From: an uncultured Geobacter sp.
Lineage (GTDB): Bacteria; Desulfobacterota; Desulfuromonadia; Geobacterales; Geobacteraceae
DNA: 62,561 nucleotides
Assembly: GCA_903925075.1 (NCBI GenBank)
Contig: CAIYDQ010000283.1
Coordinates: 1 to 62,561 of the forward strand
Reading direction: 5' to 3'
A model generated the notes under the pieces. That model saw only the letters and a list, made by a program, of their open reading frames with translations. It had not been told where the DNA came from and made no database searches. The number at the start of each line of letters is the position of its first letter. The first letter of the stretch is position 1. Positions 15,891 through 23,386 of this stretch are shown here, in pieces. The translations under genes and the position numbers were made by a program.

Positions 15891-17318
15891 ATGTCTATGC
15901 GCTCGGAACTTTACATCGACGGACAATGGGTGACACCTTCGGGCGAAGAAACCATTGAGGTAGTAAATCCGGCCACCGAGGATTTGGCCGGGCAGGTTCC
16001 TGCCGCCCAAAAAGCGGACGTGGACCGGGCAGTGCTGGCCGCAGGCCTGGCCTTGCCGGCCTGGAGCGAGACCCCGGTCGCTGAAAGGCGGGAATATCTT
16101 CGCCTGATTCACCAGGGGCTCGTGGAGCGCAGCGAAGAAATCGCCCTCACCATCACCGCCGAAGTCGGCATGCCGATCAAGCTCTCCAGGCAAATCCAGG
16201 CGCGCTTGCCGGCCACCATCATGGGGAGCTATCTGTCGCTGATCGACGACTACCCCTTTAGCGAGACCATCGGCAATTCCTTGATCGTCAAGGAGCCGGT
16301 CGGCGTCGCCGCTTGCATCACTCCCTGGAATTACCCCCTGCACCAGATCGTGGCGAAGCTGGCGCCGGCCTTGGCCGCCGGTTGCACGGTGGTGGTCAAG
16401 CCGAGCGAACTGGCTCCCCTGTCCGCTTACCTGCTTGCGGAGATCGTGCATGCGGCGGCTCTGCCCGCCGGGGTTTTCAACCTGGTGACCGGCTACGGCG
16501 AGACCGCCGGGGCGGCGCTGGCCGGCCATTCCGGCGTCGACCTGGTCTCCTTCACCGGCTCGCTTCGAGCCGGCCGGCGCATCGCCGAGCAGGCTTCGGC
16601 GTCGATCAAGAGAGTCTCCCTGGAACTGGGCGGAAAATCCGCTTCGCTGATTCTGGAGGACGCCGATCTGGCCGCGGCGGTCAAGGGGACCGTCGGTTCC
16701 TGTTTTCTGAACTCCGGCCAGACCTGCAGCGCCTTGACCCGAATGCTGGTTCCGGAAGCGCTCTACGGCGACGCGGCGGCATTGGCGGTGGAATGCGCCA
16801 AAAGCTTCGCCCTCGGCGATCCCATGTCCGACAAGACCCGGCTCGGTCCGCTGGTAAGCGCCGCCCAACGCGAGCGGGTCCTGCACTACCTGCAGCAAGG
16901 CGTGCTGGAGAAGGCCGAACTGCTGACGGGGGGCGCCGACCTGGCGTCGTGTCCGGAGCGGGGCTTCTTCGTGCCGCCCACCGTCTTTGGCAGGGTCGCT
17001 CCCGAGATGACCATAGCGCGCGAGGAAATATTCGGTCCGGTGCTCTGCATCATGCCGTACCGTGACCTCGACCATGCGGTGGCCATCGCCAACGGCACCG
17101 AATACGGGCTGGCCGCCGCCGTCTGGTCCGCCGACGGCGCCAAGGCGCTGCAGGTCGCCAAACGGCTGCGGGCGGGCCAGGTCGACATCAACGGGGCGCC
17201 GTTCAATCCGCTGGCCCCCTTTGGCGGCTTCAAGCAGTCGGGGCGCGGCAGGGAGTTGGGGAAATACGGTCTGGAGGAGTTTCTGGAGGTCAAATCCATT
17301 CAAAGCCGGCAGCCCTGA
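15891..17318 (+). CDS. NAD(P)-dependent aldehyde dehydrogenase
   Basis: This 475-residue enzyme has the full set of ALDH motifs: the cofactor and oxyanion segment ITPWNYPL, the substrate tunnel KPSELAPLSA, the nucleotide turn FTGSLRAGRRIA, the general-base Glu in VSLELGGKSA and the nucleophile Cys in FLNSGQTCSA. The C-terminal EEIFGPVLCI and PFGGFKQSGRGRELG segments are also typical. It should oxidise an aldehyde to a carboxylate in the cytoplasm. The ATG at 15891 is preceded by GAGGAGGCGG; frames extending further upstream are out-of-frame with the HAD gene and are not coding. It follows the HAD phosphatase at 44 bp. Confidence 0.93.
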   Translation: MSMRSELYIDGQWVTPSGEETIEVVNPATEDLAGQVPAAQKADVDRAVLAAGLALPAWSETPVAERREYLRLIHQGLVERSEEIALTITAEVGMPIKLSRQIQARLPATIMGSYLSLIDDYPFSETIGNSLIVKEPVGVAACITPWNYPLHQIVAKLAPALAAGCTVVVKPSELAPLSAYLLAEIVHAAALPAGVFNLVTGYGETAGAALAGHSGVDLVSFTGSLRAGRRIAEQASASIKRVSLELGGKSASLILEDADLAAAVKGTVGSCFLNSGQTCSALTRMLVPEALYGDAAALAVECAKSFALGDPMSDKTRLGPLVSAAQRERVLHYLQQGVLEKAELLTGGADLASCPERGFFVPPTVFGRVAPEMTIAREEIFGPVLCIMPYRDLDHAVAIANGTEYGLAAAVWSADGAKALQVAKRLRAGQVDINGAPFNPLAPFGGFKQSGRGRELGKYGLEEFLEVKSIQSRQP

Positions 17319-17334
17319 AAGCGCAGGGACGAGC

Positions 17335-17357
17335 CCTCCCCCGTCAAAGGGGGAGGG
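17335..17357 (+). terminator. GC-rich hairpin after the aldehyde dehydrogenase
   Basis: CCCTCCCC (17335-17342) pairs with GGGGAGGG (17350-17357) around a seven-base loop, followed by GGTATTTG with no T-run. It sits 16 bp after the stop and probably ends the HAD-ALDH transcript. Confidence 0.45.
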
Positions 17358-17490
17358 GGTATTTGACATTTTGCTACTCATCCTGGCGACAATCATGTAT
17401 GATCGACCATTCCTGCTTCTGTCGGGTGGCAATTTCGCTCCCGGCGCCTTCGCTCCTTTTTCGCCAAAACCATCGTAAATCAGAGTTACC

Positions 17491-18702
17491 ATGACCACCA
17501 CCAGCACCCCGCATCGTTTCGACCTTCGCCTGGCCGCGCTTTTGACCGGCATCATCCTTTCCACCGTCGATTCCAGCGCGCTCAACCTCGCGCTCCCCGC
17601 CCTGGCCGCGCACTTCGCGACCGACGCAGCCGGCGTGCAGGGGGCCGCTTCCCTGTACCTGATCGGCTCCGCCTTGGCTTTCCTGCCGCTGGCCGGCCTG
17701 GCCGGCAGGATCGGCACGGTGAAGGTTTATCGCGCCTCGCTTCTTTCCTTTAGCGTCCTGTCGCTGTTTTTGGCCCTGGCTCCCAACCTCCCGGTGCTGC
17801 TTGCGCTTCGATTCCTGCAGGGGATCGCCGGCGCGGGGGTGGTGGGGTTGGTTCCCGGCTTGACCACCGCCACCTTCCCCGAAAGAAAAGGTTGGGCTCT
17901 GGGCATGGTTTCCGGAGCGGTGGCGACCGGCACCCTGCTCGGCCCCCCTTTGGGCGGCCTGATCGTCGACTACGTCGGCTGGCGCGGCATCTTCTTTATC
18001 AACCTTCCCTTCGGCGCCATGGCCTACCTTTTGTCCGGAAAACTGGGCGAACTGCAGGGGGTGGGGCTTTTGGAGAGCGTGCGCAGGGCGGTGGCCTCGC
18101 CCCGATTTCTCTTGGCCCTTCTGGCGACGGTGTTGTTTTTCGCCCAGAGTTTCGGCACCTCGTTGCTTTGGCCTTTTTATCTGCAGTCCGGGGGGATGTC
18201 GGCCACCAAGGTGGGGCTGTTGATGCTGGTGCTGCCGGTGATGCTGTTGTTCCTGGGGCCTTGGGCGGGAAAGCTCTCCGACCGGAAGGGGTACGTTCGG
18301 GTCTGCTGGCTGGCGAGCGCCATTATGGCCGTGTCCGGCTGCCTGCAGGGGTTGACCGGCACGGTTATGGTGGGCTTGCTGGGGATAGGTCTGGGGCGCG
18401 GGTTGTTCCAGGCGGCCAATAACGTCGCCGTTCTCGACCAGGCTCCGCCGGACACGGAAGCGGTCGCCTCCGGGTTCCTCTCCATCGCGCGGGGGGGTGG
18501 GCAGGCGCTGGGCAGCTTCGTGGCCGGCACCATCTGGGGAAACCTGGAGCACGCCTCTCCCCGCCATGCCTATCTGGTGGTGAATCTGGTGCTGGCCGGC
18601 TTTGCCGTAGGCGCGGGAGCTCTCATCGCCGGAAAAAGCAAGCTGAAGGGGAAGGCGGTTGGTCAACAGATCTGCGAGGAACCGTGCGCCTCGCTCGAAT
18701 AA
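17491..18702 (+). CDS. MFS transporter, drug:H+ antiporter-like
   Basis: This 403-residue protein has about twelve hydrophobic helices. The first helix carries LLTGIILSTVDSSALNLALPAL, which resembles the D1 motif of the DHA2/EmrB branch. LAGRIGTVKVYRA corresponds to the motif-A loop between helices 2 and 3, and a proline/glycine-rich motif C appears as GAVATGTLLGPPLGG. These proteins export drugs or metabolites using the proton gradient. At 403 residues it is shorter than the usual fourteen-helix EmrB. The ribosome-binding site is weak. It is convergent with the copper ATPase on the other strand. Confidence 0.85.
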   Translation: MTTTSTPHRFDLRLAALLTGIILSTVDSSALNLALPALAAHFATDAAGVQGAASLYLIGSALAFLPLAGLAGRIGTVKVYRASLLSFSVLSLFLALAPNLPVLLALRFLQGIAGAGVVGLVPGLTTATFPERKGWALGMVSGAVATGTLLGPPLGGLIVDYVGWRGIFFINLPFGAMAYLLSGKLGELQGVGLLESVRRAVASPRFLLALLATVLFFAQSFGTSLLWPFYLQSGGMSATKVGLLMLVLPVMLLFLGPWAGKLSDRKGYVRVCWLASAIMAVSGCLQGLTGTVMVGLLGIGLGRGLFQAANNVAVLDQAPPDTEAVASGFLSIARGGGQALGSFVAGTIWGNLEHASPRHAYLVVNLVLAGFAVGAGALIAGKSKLKGKAVGQQICEEPCASLE

Positions 18703-18755
18703 TCGGGGCGTGGGATTGGGGCTTTTGCGGCTGCAAGGTGGTCGGCTCGGTCATT

Positions 18756-18792
18756 AAAAAAACGGCAATTTCGGCGCGCCGAAATTCGCCGT
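18756..18792 (-). terminator. Rho-independent terminator of the respiratory operon
   Basis: A perfect 20-bp palindrome (AATTTCGGCGCGCCGAAATT, 18767-18786) with flanking complementary bases is followed, reading the minus strand, by a run of seven T (the A-run at 18756-18762). It lies about 160 bp after the copper ATPase stop and suits the end of the minus-strand operon. Confidence 0.8.
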
Positions 18793-18856
18793 AACTGGTT
18801 GATCACAGGTCTCATGAATGGAAAAATGCTCAACTTTGTTGCAAAGTTATCGTGTA

Positions 18857-18955
18857 TTATCTCATGTGTTTGTCGACCCGCCTCCGCTTGCCATACTCGA
18901 TTTCCAGTAGTACCGCCAGGTTGGCGGCGAGACGATGGCGGTTCCTGAGGCTCAT
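18857..18955 (-). CDS. Possible 32-residue peptide coupled to the copper ATPase stop
   Basis: An ATG at 18955 overlaps the ATPase stop as ATGA and opens a 32-codon frame ending in TAA. The peptide is basic with a central hydrophobic LAANLAVLLEIEYG and a KRRR cluster, and most codons end in G or C. The operon uses the same ATGA coupling several times. No family is recognised and it may be chance. Confidence 0.25.
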   Translation of the reverse strand: MSLRNRHRLAANLAVLLEIEYGKRRRVDKHMR

Positions 18956-21138
18956 TCATGAGTTGATCCGAGCGCAGAAGGCGCGGGGCCGGGGTCGGGA
19001 TCTGGATCTGGATCTGGATCTGGATCTGGATCTGGATCTGGATCTGGATCTGGATAGGCCGCGATGCGCAGCGAGTTGCCGAGCACGGTGAGGCTGGAGA
19101 CGACCATCGCCGCCGCCGCCAGCAGCGGATGGAGCCATCCTGCCGCGGCTGCGGCCAGGGCTAGGCCGTTGTAGCCGAAGCTCCAGGCGAAGTTGCCGCG
19201 GACGATCTTCACCGTTTGCCTGCCGAGATCGATCAGCCAAGGTATCTGCATGAGCTGCCCGGAGAGCAGGACCACGTTGCCGGCCTGCTTGGCGAGATCC
19301 ATCGCCGCGCCCAGTGCCATGCCGGCCTGGGCCGCGGCCAACGCCGGCGCGTCGTTGATGCCGTCTCCGACCATGGCGACACTCCGCCCCGCGGCGCTGG
19401 CGATGGAGATCGCCTCCCGTTTCTCCGCCGGGGTGCGCGGCGCGTCCACCATCAGTATGCCTACCTGTTCGGCTACGGCTGCCGCCGCCGAGCGCCCGTC
19501 GCCGGAGAGGAGCACGCTGGCGACGCCGCGCTTGGCGAGCGCCTCCACGCACTGCGCGGCATCCGGGCGCACCGGATCGCTGAACAACAAGCGACCGCGC
19601 AATTCCCCATCCCAAGCCACATCTATCGCGCTGCTGCTTCCCGTCGCCGCTTGCCGGTCGGTTTCCAAGGCGACGAACGCCGCGCTCCCCGCGACCACTT
19701 TCTTGGCTACTCCCCTCCAGGTCACCATGCCGCCGATGCCGCTTCCCGGACAGACTTCCAGCTGCGAAGCGACGCCCGGCTTGATCCCGCGCTCCCTCGC
19801 CTCCTTGACGGCCGCTCTCCCCAGCGCGTGTTCGCTGGCTTCTTCCAGGGCCGCTACCCTTGCCAACAGCTCTTGGGCTGAGACCAGCGGGTCGATCGAG
19901 ACTACCGACTGCAGGGCCGGAGAACCGAGGGTTACGGTGCCGGTCTTGTCGAAGAAGACCAGGTCGATCGAGGCTAAACGCTCGATGGCGCCGCCGCCGC
20001 GAACCACGATGCCGGCCTTGGCCGCGCGGGCGATGGCCAACGAGGTGGCAAGCGGCGTGGCGATACCGATGGTGCACGGGCAGGCCGCCACCAGCACGGA
20101 CAGCGCGCTCAGCAAGCCACGGGAGGCGTCGCCGGACAGGGTCCAGCCGAGGATGGCTGCGGCTGCGATGATTACCACCGCCGGGATGAACAGGGCCGCG
20201 GCTCGCTGAGCGATACGTTCGGCGCCGGAGGGGGTGCGCCAGGCATCCTGGATCATGTCGATGATGCCGTGCAACAGCAGTTCTTCCCCGGTTTTCTCGG
20301 CCTGCAACAGCAGAGGTCCGGCGCCGTTGACCGTGCCGGCGATCACCCGGTCGCCCGGCCGGCATGTTCGCGGCAGAAATTCCCCGCTGAAGGCCGCCTC
20401 TTCGATGCTGCTGGTCCCTTCCATAATGCTGCCGTCCACCGCCACTCGCTCTCCCGGCCGAACTCGAACCAGGTCTCCGGGGCGCAGCAGGTCGAGGCTC
20501 ACCTCGGCCGTCCCTGAGGAGGTGACCCGCAGCGCCGTTGGCGGCAGCAACGATTCCAGGCTGCGGAGCAGATCCGCGGCGCGGGTTTTGGCCGAGGCTT
20601 CGATGATCTTGCCCACGGTGACCAGGATCGGGAGCATGGTAGCCGTGTCGAAGTAGATCTCGCCGGTGCCGTGCAGCACGTTCAAGGCGCTCACCGAGAA
20701 GGCGGACAGCGAGCCGAGGGCTATCAGGGTATCGAGGCTCAACCTTTTGGCGGTCAGTTCGCGGGCGGCCCCGGCGAGAAAGGGAGGCATCAAAATGGCC
20801 AGGGCGAGGGCGGATAACGCCAGCAGCAGCAAGCGGAAGGCGGGGACGGTGGGCGGATCGACGCTTTGGGTGTAAAGCAGCAGGGAGATCATCATGACGT
20901 TCATGGCGAGCAGCGCGCCGAAACCGAGCCGCAGCAGGTTCCAGCTATGCTCTCCCTGCTCGTGCTTGCCGATGATGGCGGCAACCATGCGGCAGGCGTG
21001 GCAACAGAAGAGGTCGGCCGCCGCGGCCTGCCACGGCGCGGAAGAACTGCAAGCGGCAGAAGAGGAACTTGCCGTCAGGGGCAATCCGCAATGCGCGCAG
21101 GCGCTGCGCGTTTTTTTAGTGGTCGCTGCCGTTTTCAT
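18952..21138 (-). CDS. ccoI: CcoI/FixI-type copper-transporting P-type ATPase with a repetitive Asp-Pro tail
   Basis: This 728-residue P1B ATPase is the kind that supplies copper for cbb3 oxidase assembly. The N-terminal 50 residues carry CAHCG and CCHAC, a cysteine pair cluster typical of CcoI. The usual separate HMA domain with GMxCxxC is not seen, which makes it short for the family. The catalytic core has SGEFLP, the membrane metal site ACPCTIGIATP, the phosphorylated Asp in DKTGTVTLG and the hinge MVGDGINDAPAL. The C-terminus is odd: after LRIAAYP it runs into about ten Asp-Pro pairs encoded by a hexanucleotide repeat. It begins directly after the stop of the TauE/SafE-like gene, the common partner of CcoI. 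Confidence 0.93.
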   Translation of the reverse strand: MKTAATTKKTRSACAHCGLPLTASSSSAACSSSAPWQAAAADLFCCHACRMVAAIIGKHEQGEHSWNLLRLGFGALLAMNVMMISLLLYTQSVDPPTVPAFRLLLLALSALALAILMPPFLAGAARELTAKRLSLDTLIALGSLSAFSVSALNVLHGTGEIYFDTATMLPILVTVGKIIEASAKTRAADLLRSLESLLPPTALRVTSSGTAEVSLDLLRPGDLVRVRPGERVAVDGSIMEGTSSIEEAAFSGEFLPRTCRPGDRVIAGTVNGAGPLLLQAEKTGEELLLHGIIDMIQDAWRTPSGAERIAQRAAALFIPAVVIIAAAAILGWTLSGDASRGLLSALSVLVAACPCTIGIATPLATSLAIARAAKAGIVVRGGGAIERLASIDLVFFDKTGTVTLGSPALQSVVSIDPLVSAQELLARVAALEEASEHALGRAAVKEARERGIKPGVASQLEVCPGSGIGGMVTWRGVAKKVVAGSAAFVALETDRQAATGSSSAIDVAWDGELRGRLLFSDPVRPDAAQCVEALAKRGVASVLLSGDGRSAAAAVAEQVGILMVDAPRTPAEKREAISIASAAGRSVAMVGDGINDAPALAAAQAGMALGAAMDLAKQAGNVVLLSGQLMQIPWLIDLGRQTVKIVRGNFAWSFGYNGLALAAAAAGWLHPLLAAAAMVVSSLTVLGNSLRIAAYPDPDPDPDPDPDPDPDPDPDPGPAPSALGSTHE
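18998..19051 (+). repeat. Nine GGATCT hexamers encoding the Asp-Pro tail
   Basis: Nine exact copies of GGATCT (plus strand) lie within the 3' end of the copper ATPase gene and encode alternating Asp and Pro on the minus strand. A six-base unit keeps the frame when copies are gained or lost. Confidence 0.95.
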
Positions 21139-21858
21139 TTAATGCCTATGGTTAACCATGCTGTAGCCGGGCGGGCAACAGAGCAGCTGATGGCAGACGG
21201 CGGTGCCCCTGAGCGCGGTTGCCAAGCCGAGCAGCACCAGTATGATCCCCCCGGCTTTCGGTCCCCAGTTCCGCAGTTTAACCCCCGCCAGATGGCTGGC
21301 TCCGCCGAAGATCAACAGCGGCAGCATGGTCCCGAGGCTCAAGGCGCCCATGGTGACGATCCCCTTGGAAACCGAGCCGGATTGCAGGGAGTAGGCGAGA
21401 AATGCCAGTACGATGGGGCAGGGGAGCAGGCCGGCTGCCATGCCCATGGCCAACGCCCCGCCGGGCGAGGGCGTCCCGAAAAATCTGCGTCCCAGCGAGG
21501 TCAAGGCGCCGGCGGCGACGCTCTCCGCCGCTTTGGCGCGGACCGGCAACAGGCCTAAGAGGCTCAGGCCCATGAGCAGGATGACGCCGCCTGCCAGGTA
21601 ACTTAGCAGATTCTGAAAGAGGCCGTTGTTCAGCAACAACAACTCCAGGAATCGGCCGGCGTAGCCTGCCATCGCGCCCAAAAACAGATAGGTCGACAGC
21701 TTCCCCGTCTGCCAGAGCAACTGGCCGGCGATCATAGCTTTCGCCGATTTGGCCTGTGAAAGGTGCAGCATGAACCCGCCGCACATGCCGAGGCAATGCG
21801 CGAAGGCGAGCAGGCCGCCGGAAAATCCGAACCAGAAATAGTGCGTCAGGGTGTGCAT
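21139..21858 (-). CDS. TauE/SafE (UreH-like) membrane protein linked to cytochrome oxidase assembly
   Basis: This 239-residue protein has about six transmembrane helices. It has an AHCLGMCGGF motif in the first and LLPCPIV in the fourth; paired cysteines in such places are a feature of DsbD/UreH-like transporters. Proteins of this type are commonly encoded beside CcoI and are thought to help deliver copper or reductant for cbb3 oxidase. The C-terminus has a further CHQLLCC cluster that might bind metal. Its TAA stop abuts the ATG of the copper ATPase with no gap. It is often annotated as a sulfite exporter, but the context argues for metal or redox handling. Confidence 0.82.
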   Translation of the reverse strand: MHTLTHYFWFGFSGGLLAFAHCLGMCGGFMLHLSQAKSAKAMIAGQLLWQTGKLSTYLFLGAMAGYAGRFLELLLLNNGLFQNLLSYLAGGVILLMGLSLLGLLPVRAKAAESVAAGALTSLGRRFFGTPSPGGALAMGMAAGLLPCPIVLAFLAYSLQSGSVSKGIVTMGALSLGTMLPLLIFGGASHLAGVKLRNWGPKAGGIILVLLGLATALRGTAVCHQLLCCPPGYSMVNHRH

Positions 21859-21921
21859 ACCGGTCCTTGCCGCTCATCTTTTCTCGAATATTTCTCCGAA
21901 CTTCTCAGATTCTCTCCGTGG

Positions 21922-22431
21922 CTAACGATTTTGACGTTGTTCTTTTCGCAGCGAGCGAAGGAAGTGCACCAGGTACCATCTGTGTTCGGGCGGGACCACG
22001 CGCTCCAGCACCGGTTCGTGGCCGTTGCCGGTGAGCATGTTGCGGAGCAGTTGGCCGTCGCGGTAAGCGGCGACTTTTTCGGAATTGAGGTCGGCTGGCG
22101 TCGGTATGTAGCTCTGGCCGACCGGGCCGTCGCCGTCGCCGCGGTCGCCATGGCAGAAAACGCAGTAGTACTGGTAATAAACTCCGCCTCTGGCGATGTT
22201 CTCGCCGGTGGACGGCAGCGGGTTGCGAAGGTTCGGCGCTTCCGCTTCGGAAGGGAGCCGGATGGGAGCAACGACGGTGACGGTGCCGGGAACGCGAGGC
22301 GGCATGCTCATCTGGTACTCGCGGATATGGTGTTGCACCGTCATGCGCGGTCCTTTGTAGAGCACGTACCCGAAAACCCCGGCAAACAGCAGGGGCGGGA
22401 TGACGATCAAGAGCGCGATTATCTTCTTCAT
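21922..22431 (-). CDS. actE: ActE-like monohaem cytochrome c subunit of alternative complex III
   Basis: This 169-residue protein has an uncleaved or signal-anchor helix at residues 3-25, then a periplasmic domain with one haem-binding motif C90-V-F-C93-H94 in YYQYYCVFCHGDRGDGDGP. The segments MSMPPRVPGTV, ENIARGG and HRWYLVHFLRSL fit the ActE cytochrome of alternative complex III, which carries electrons from the quinol oxidising complex toward the oxidase. Its start overlaps the stop of the preceding small gene as ATGA. In many ACIII operons actE is next to actD and actF. Here it lies at the distal end, after the oxidase genes, so the match by sequence and context is good but not certain. 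Confidence 0.72.
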   Translation of the reverse strand: MKKIIALLIVIPPLLFAGVFGYVLYKGPRMTVQHHIREYQMSMPPRVPGTVTVVAPIRLPSEAEAPNLRNPLPSTGENIARGGVYYQYYCVFCHGDRGDGDGPVGQSYIPTPADLNSEKVAAYRDGQLLRNMLTGNGHEPVLERVVPPEHRWYLVHFLRSLRKEQRQNR

Positions 22432-22727
22432 CGTCTCTCCCCCCGCTGCGCCTTCTCGGCCGGTACGGGACGTTGAGGCTGCGCCTCGGGAAGCCGCGTG
22501 ATCTGGCGCGGCGGCTGCTTGCTCGGGTCGGGCTCGTCGGTGGAATAGATATATTCGGCCGGGGTATCCGGGAGTTGTCCGAAATCCCACTGTCTGGGCG
22601 CATCCGGCACCAGGGTGTACACCAGCCAGCCATAGCCCATGATCGAGGCGCTGAAGACGATGATGATCACCCATTCCCAGGGGGAGGGGAGTTCCTGTTC
22701 CTCGTCGTACCACTTTTTATTTTCCAT
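22428..22727 (-). CDS. Small single-span membrane protein of the respiratory operon
   Basis: This 99-residue protein has one clear membrane helix (about residues 17-40, EWVIIIVFSASIMGYGWLVYTLV) after a charged N-terminus, and a long proline-rich soluble tail. No family is recognised. It overlaps the actE-like start by four bases and follows another small membrane protein by five bases. Tight coupling suggests an accessory subunit or assembly factor of the ACIII-cbb3 chain. A much longer in-frame start upstream would run through the neighbouring gene and has no ribosome-binding site. Confidence 0.72.
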   Translation of the reverse strand: MENKKWYDEEQELPSPWEWVIIIVFSASIMGYGWLVYTLVPDAPRQWDFGQLPDTPAEYIYSTDEPDPSKQPPRQITRLPEAQPQRPVPAEKAQRGERR

Positions 22728-22732
22728 ATGGC

Positions 22733-23011
22733 TCACCAGTTGGGCGGTCTGCTCGCCTTGGCCAACACAGTCGCAATCGCAAAGCCCACCGAGATCAGAA
22801 CCAGCAGGATGATCACCCACGGGACGGAGCTTTTCAGCCAGGCAAAAAGGCTCGGCAGGTCCTTTACCTTGATGACCTCGCTCTTTTCCTCCGCCCCTCG
22901 GGGAAGCCACATCGCCTGGTAGGTGAGGCAGAAAACGAGCATCAGCGCCACCCCGGCCAGTAGCGTCATCACGATCCATTGGTTCTGTTGCACGTAGAGG
23001 TAGAGCATCAT
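22733..23011 (-). CDS. Small two-span membrane protein of the respiratory operon
   Basis: This 92-residue protein has two predicted membrane helices (about residues 12-33 and 64-86) joined by a charged loop with PRGAEEKSEVIKVKD. I do not recognise the family. The ATG at 23011 overlaps the stop of the CcoS-like gene as ATGA. Its place between the oxidase subunits and actE suggests a small structural subunit or assembly factor. Confidence 0.7.
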   Translation of the reverse strand: MMLYLYVQQNQWIVMTLLAGVALMLVFCLTYQAMWLPRGAEEKSEVIKVKDLPSLFAWLKSSVPWVIILLVLISVGFAIATVLAKASRPPNW

Positions 23012-23235
23012 GGCAGCGCCCTCTCGTACGGTTGCCGCTGTCCGCGCTCCGCGGACGCCGCCGGGCTCGGACCGGGGATGCCGCTGGTTAGCGGCAGATA
23101 GCGGGCCTGGTCCTGATCGGAAAACTGGCCGGCGCGGATCGCCCAGAGAAAGAAGGCGGCGATGCTGCCGGTCATCAGCAACAAGAAGCCGATCCATAGG
23201 AATAAAAAGGCTGCTCCTTCCAACGGGCTGTTCAT
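23008..23235 (-). CDS. ccoS: CcoS-like cbb3 oxidase assembly protein
   Basis: This 75-residue protein has one membrane helix (about residues 8-32) followed by FFLWAIRAGQFSDQDQARYLPL. This resembles the CcoS pattern in which a WAxRxGQFDD segment follows the helix. CcoS is needed for inserting cofactors into cbb3 oxidase. The tail of about 25 residues rich in Pro and Ala is longer than usual. The ATG at 23235 is preceded by GAGGACAG; the longer frame above it crosses an intergenic repeat and is not coding. The stop overlaps the next gene as ATGA. Confidence 0.6.
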   Translation of the reverse strand: MNSPLEGAAFLFLWIGFLLLMTGSIAAFFLWAIRAGQFSDQDQARYLPLTSGIPGPSPAASAERGQRQPYERALP

Positions 23236-23270
23236 TTTTTTACTGTCCTCTTTGCGGTTGGCAAACTGGC

Positions 23271-23377
23271 AGGTTGCGTTGAACGGGTGCATCGTGAAAC
23301 GCAACGTTGCGCTGCTGCCATCATGGTACCTGCTGCCATCATGGCAACGTCGCGTTTCGTGCCTCAACGCGACCTAC
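23271..23377. repeat. Intergenic imperfect inverted repeat, GTCGCGTTGAGG family, copy 1
   Basis: Arms beginning AGGTTGCGTTGA and ending TCAACGCGACCT fold on each other, with inner GAAACGCAACGTTGC against GCAACGTCGCGTTTC. A 15-bp word CTGCTGCCATCATGG is duplicated in the loop. A second family member lies at 54935-55029. It separates the oxidase subunit genes from the small accessory genes inside the operon. Confidence 0.8.
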
Positions 23378-23386
23378 CAAACCCTG

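Noticed and set aside
15420-17717. A 765-codon minus-strand frame opposite the aldehyde dehydrogenase
   Set aside because: It crosses two real genes and an intergenic hairpin and has no recognisable domain, whereas the plus-strand frames have complete enzyme motifs.
18663-18959. A 98-codon minus-strand frame after the copper ATPase
   Set aside because: It passes through a strong terminator hairpin and into the MFS gene, and has no domain or ribosome-binding site.
18998-19051. Repeat array read as a CRISPR
   Set aside because: The units are six bases long, contiguous, without spacers, and lie inside a coding frame.
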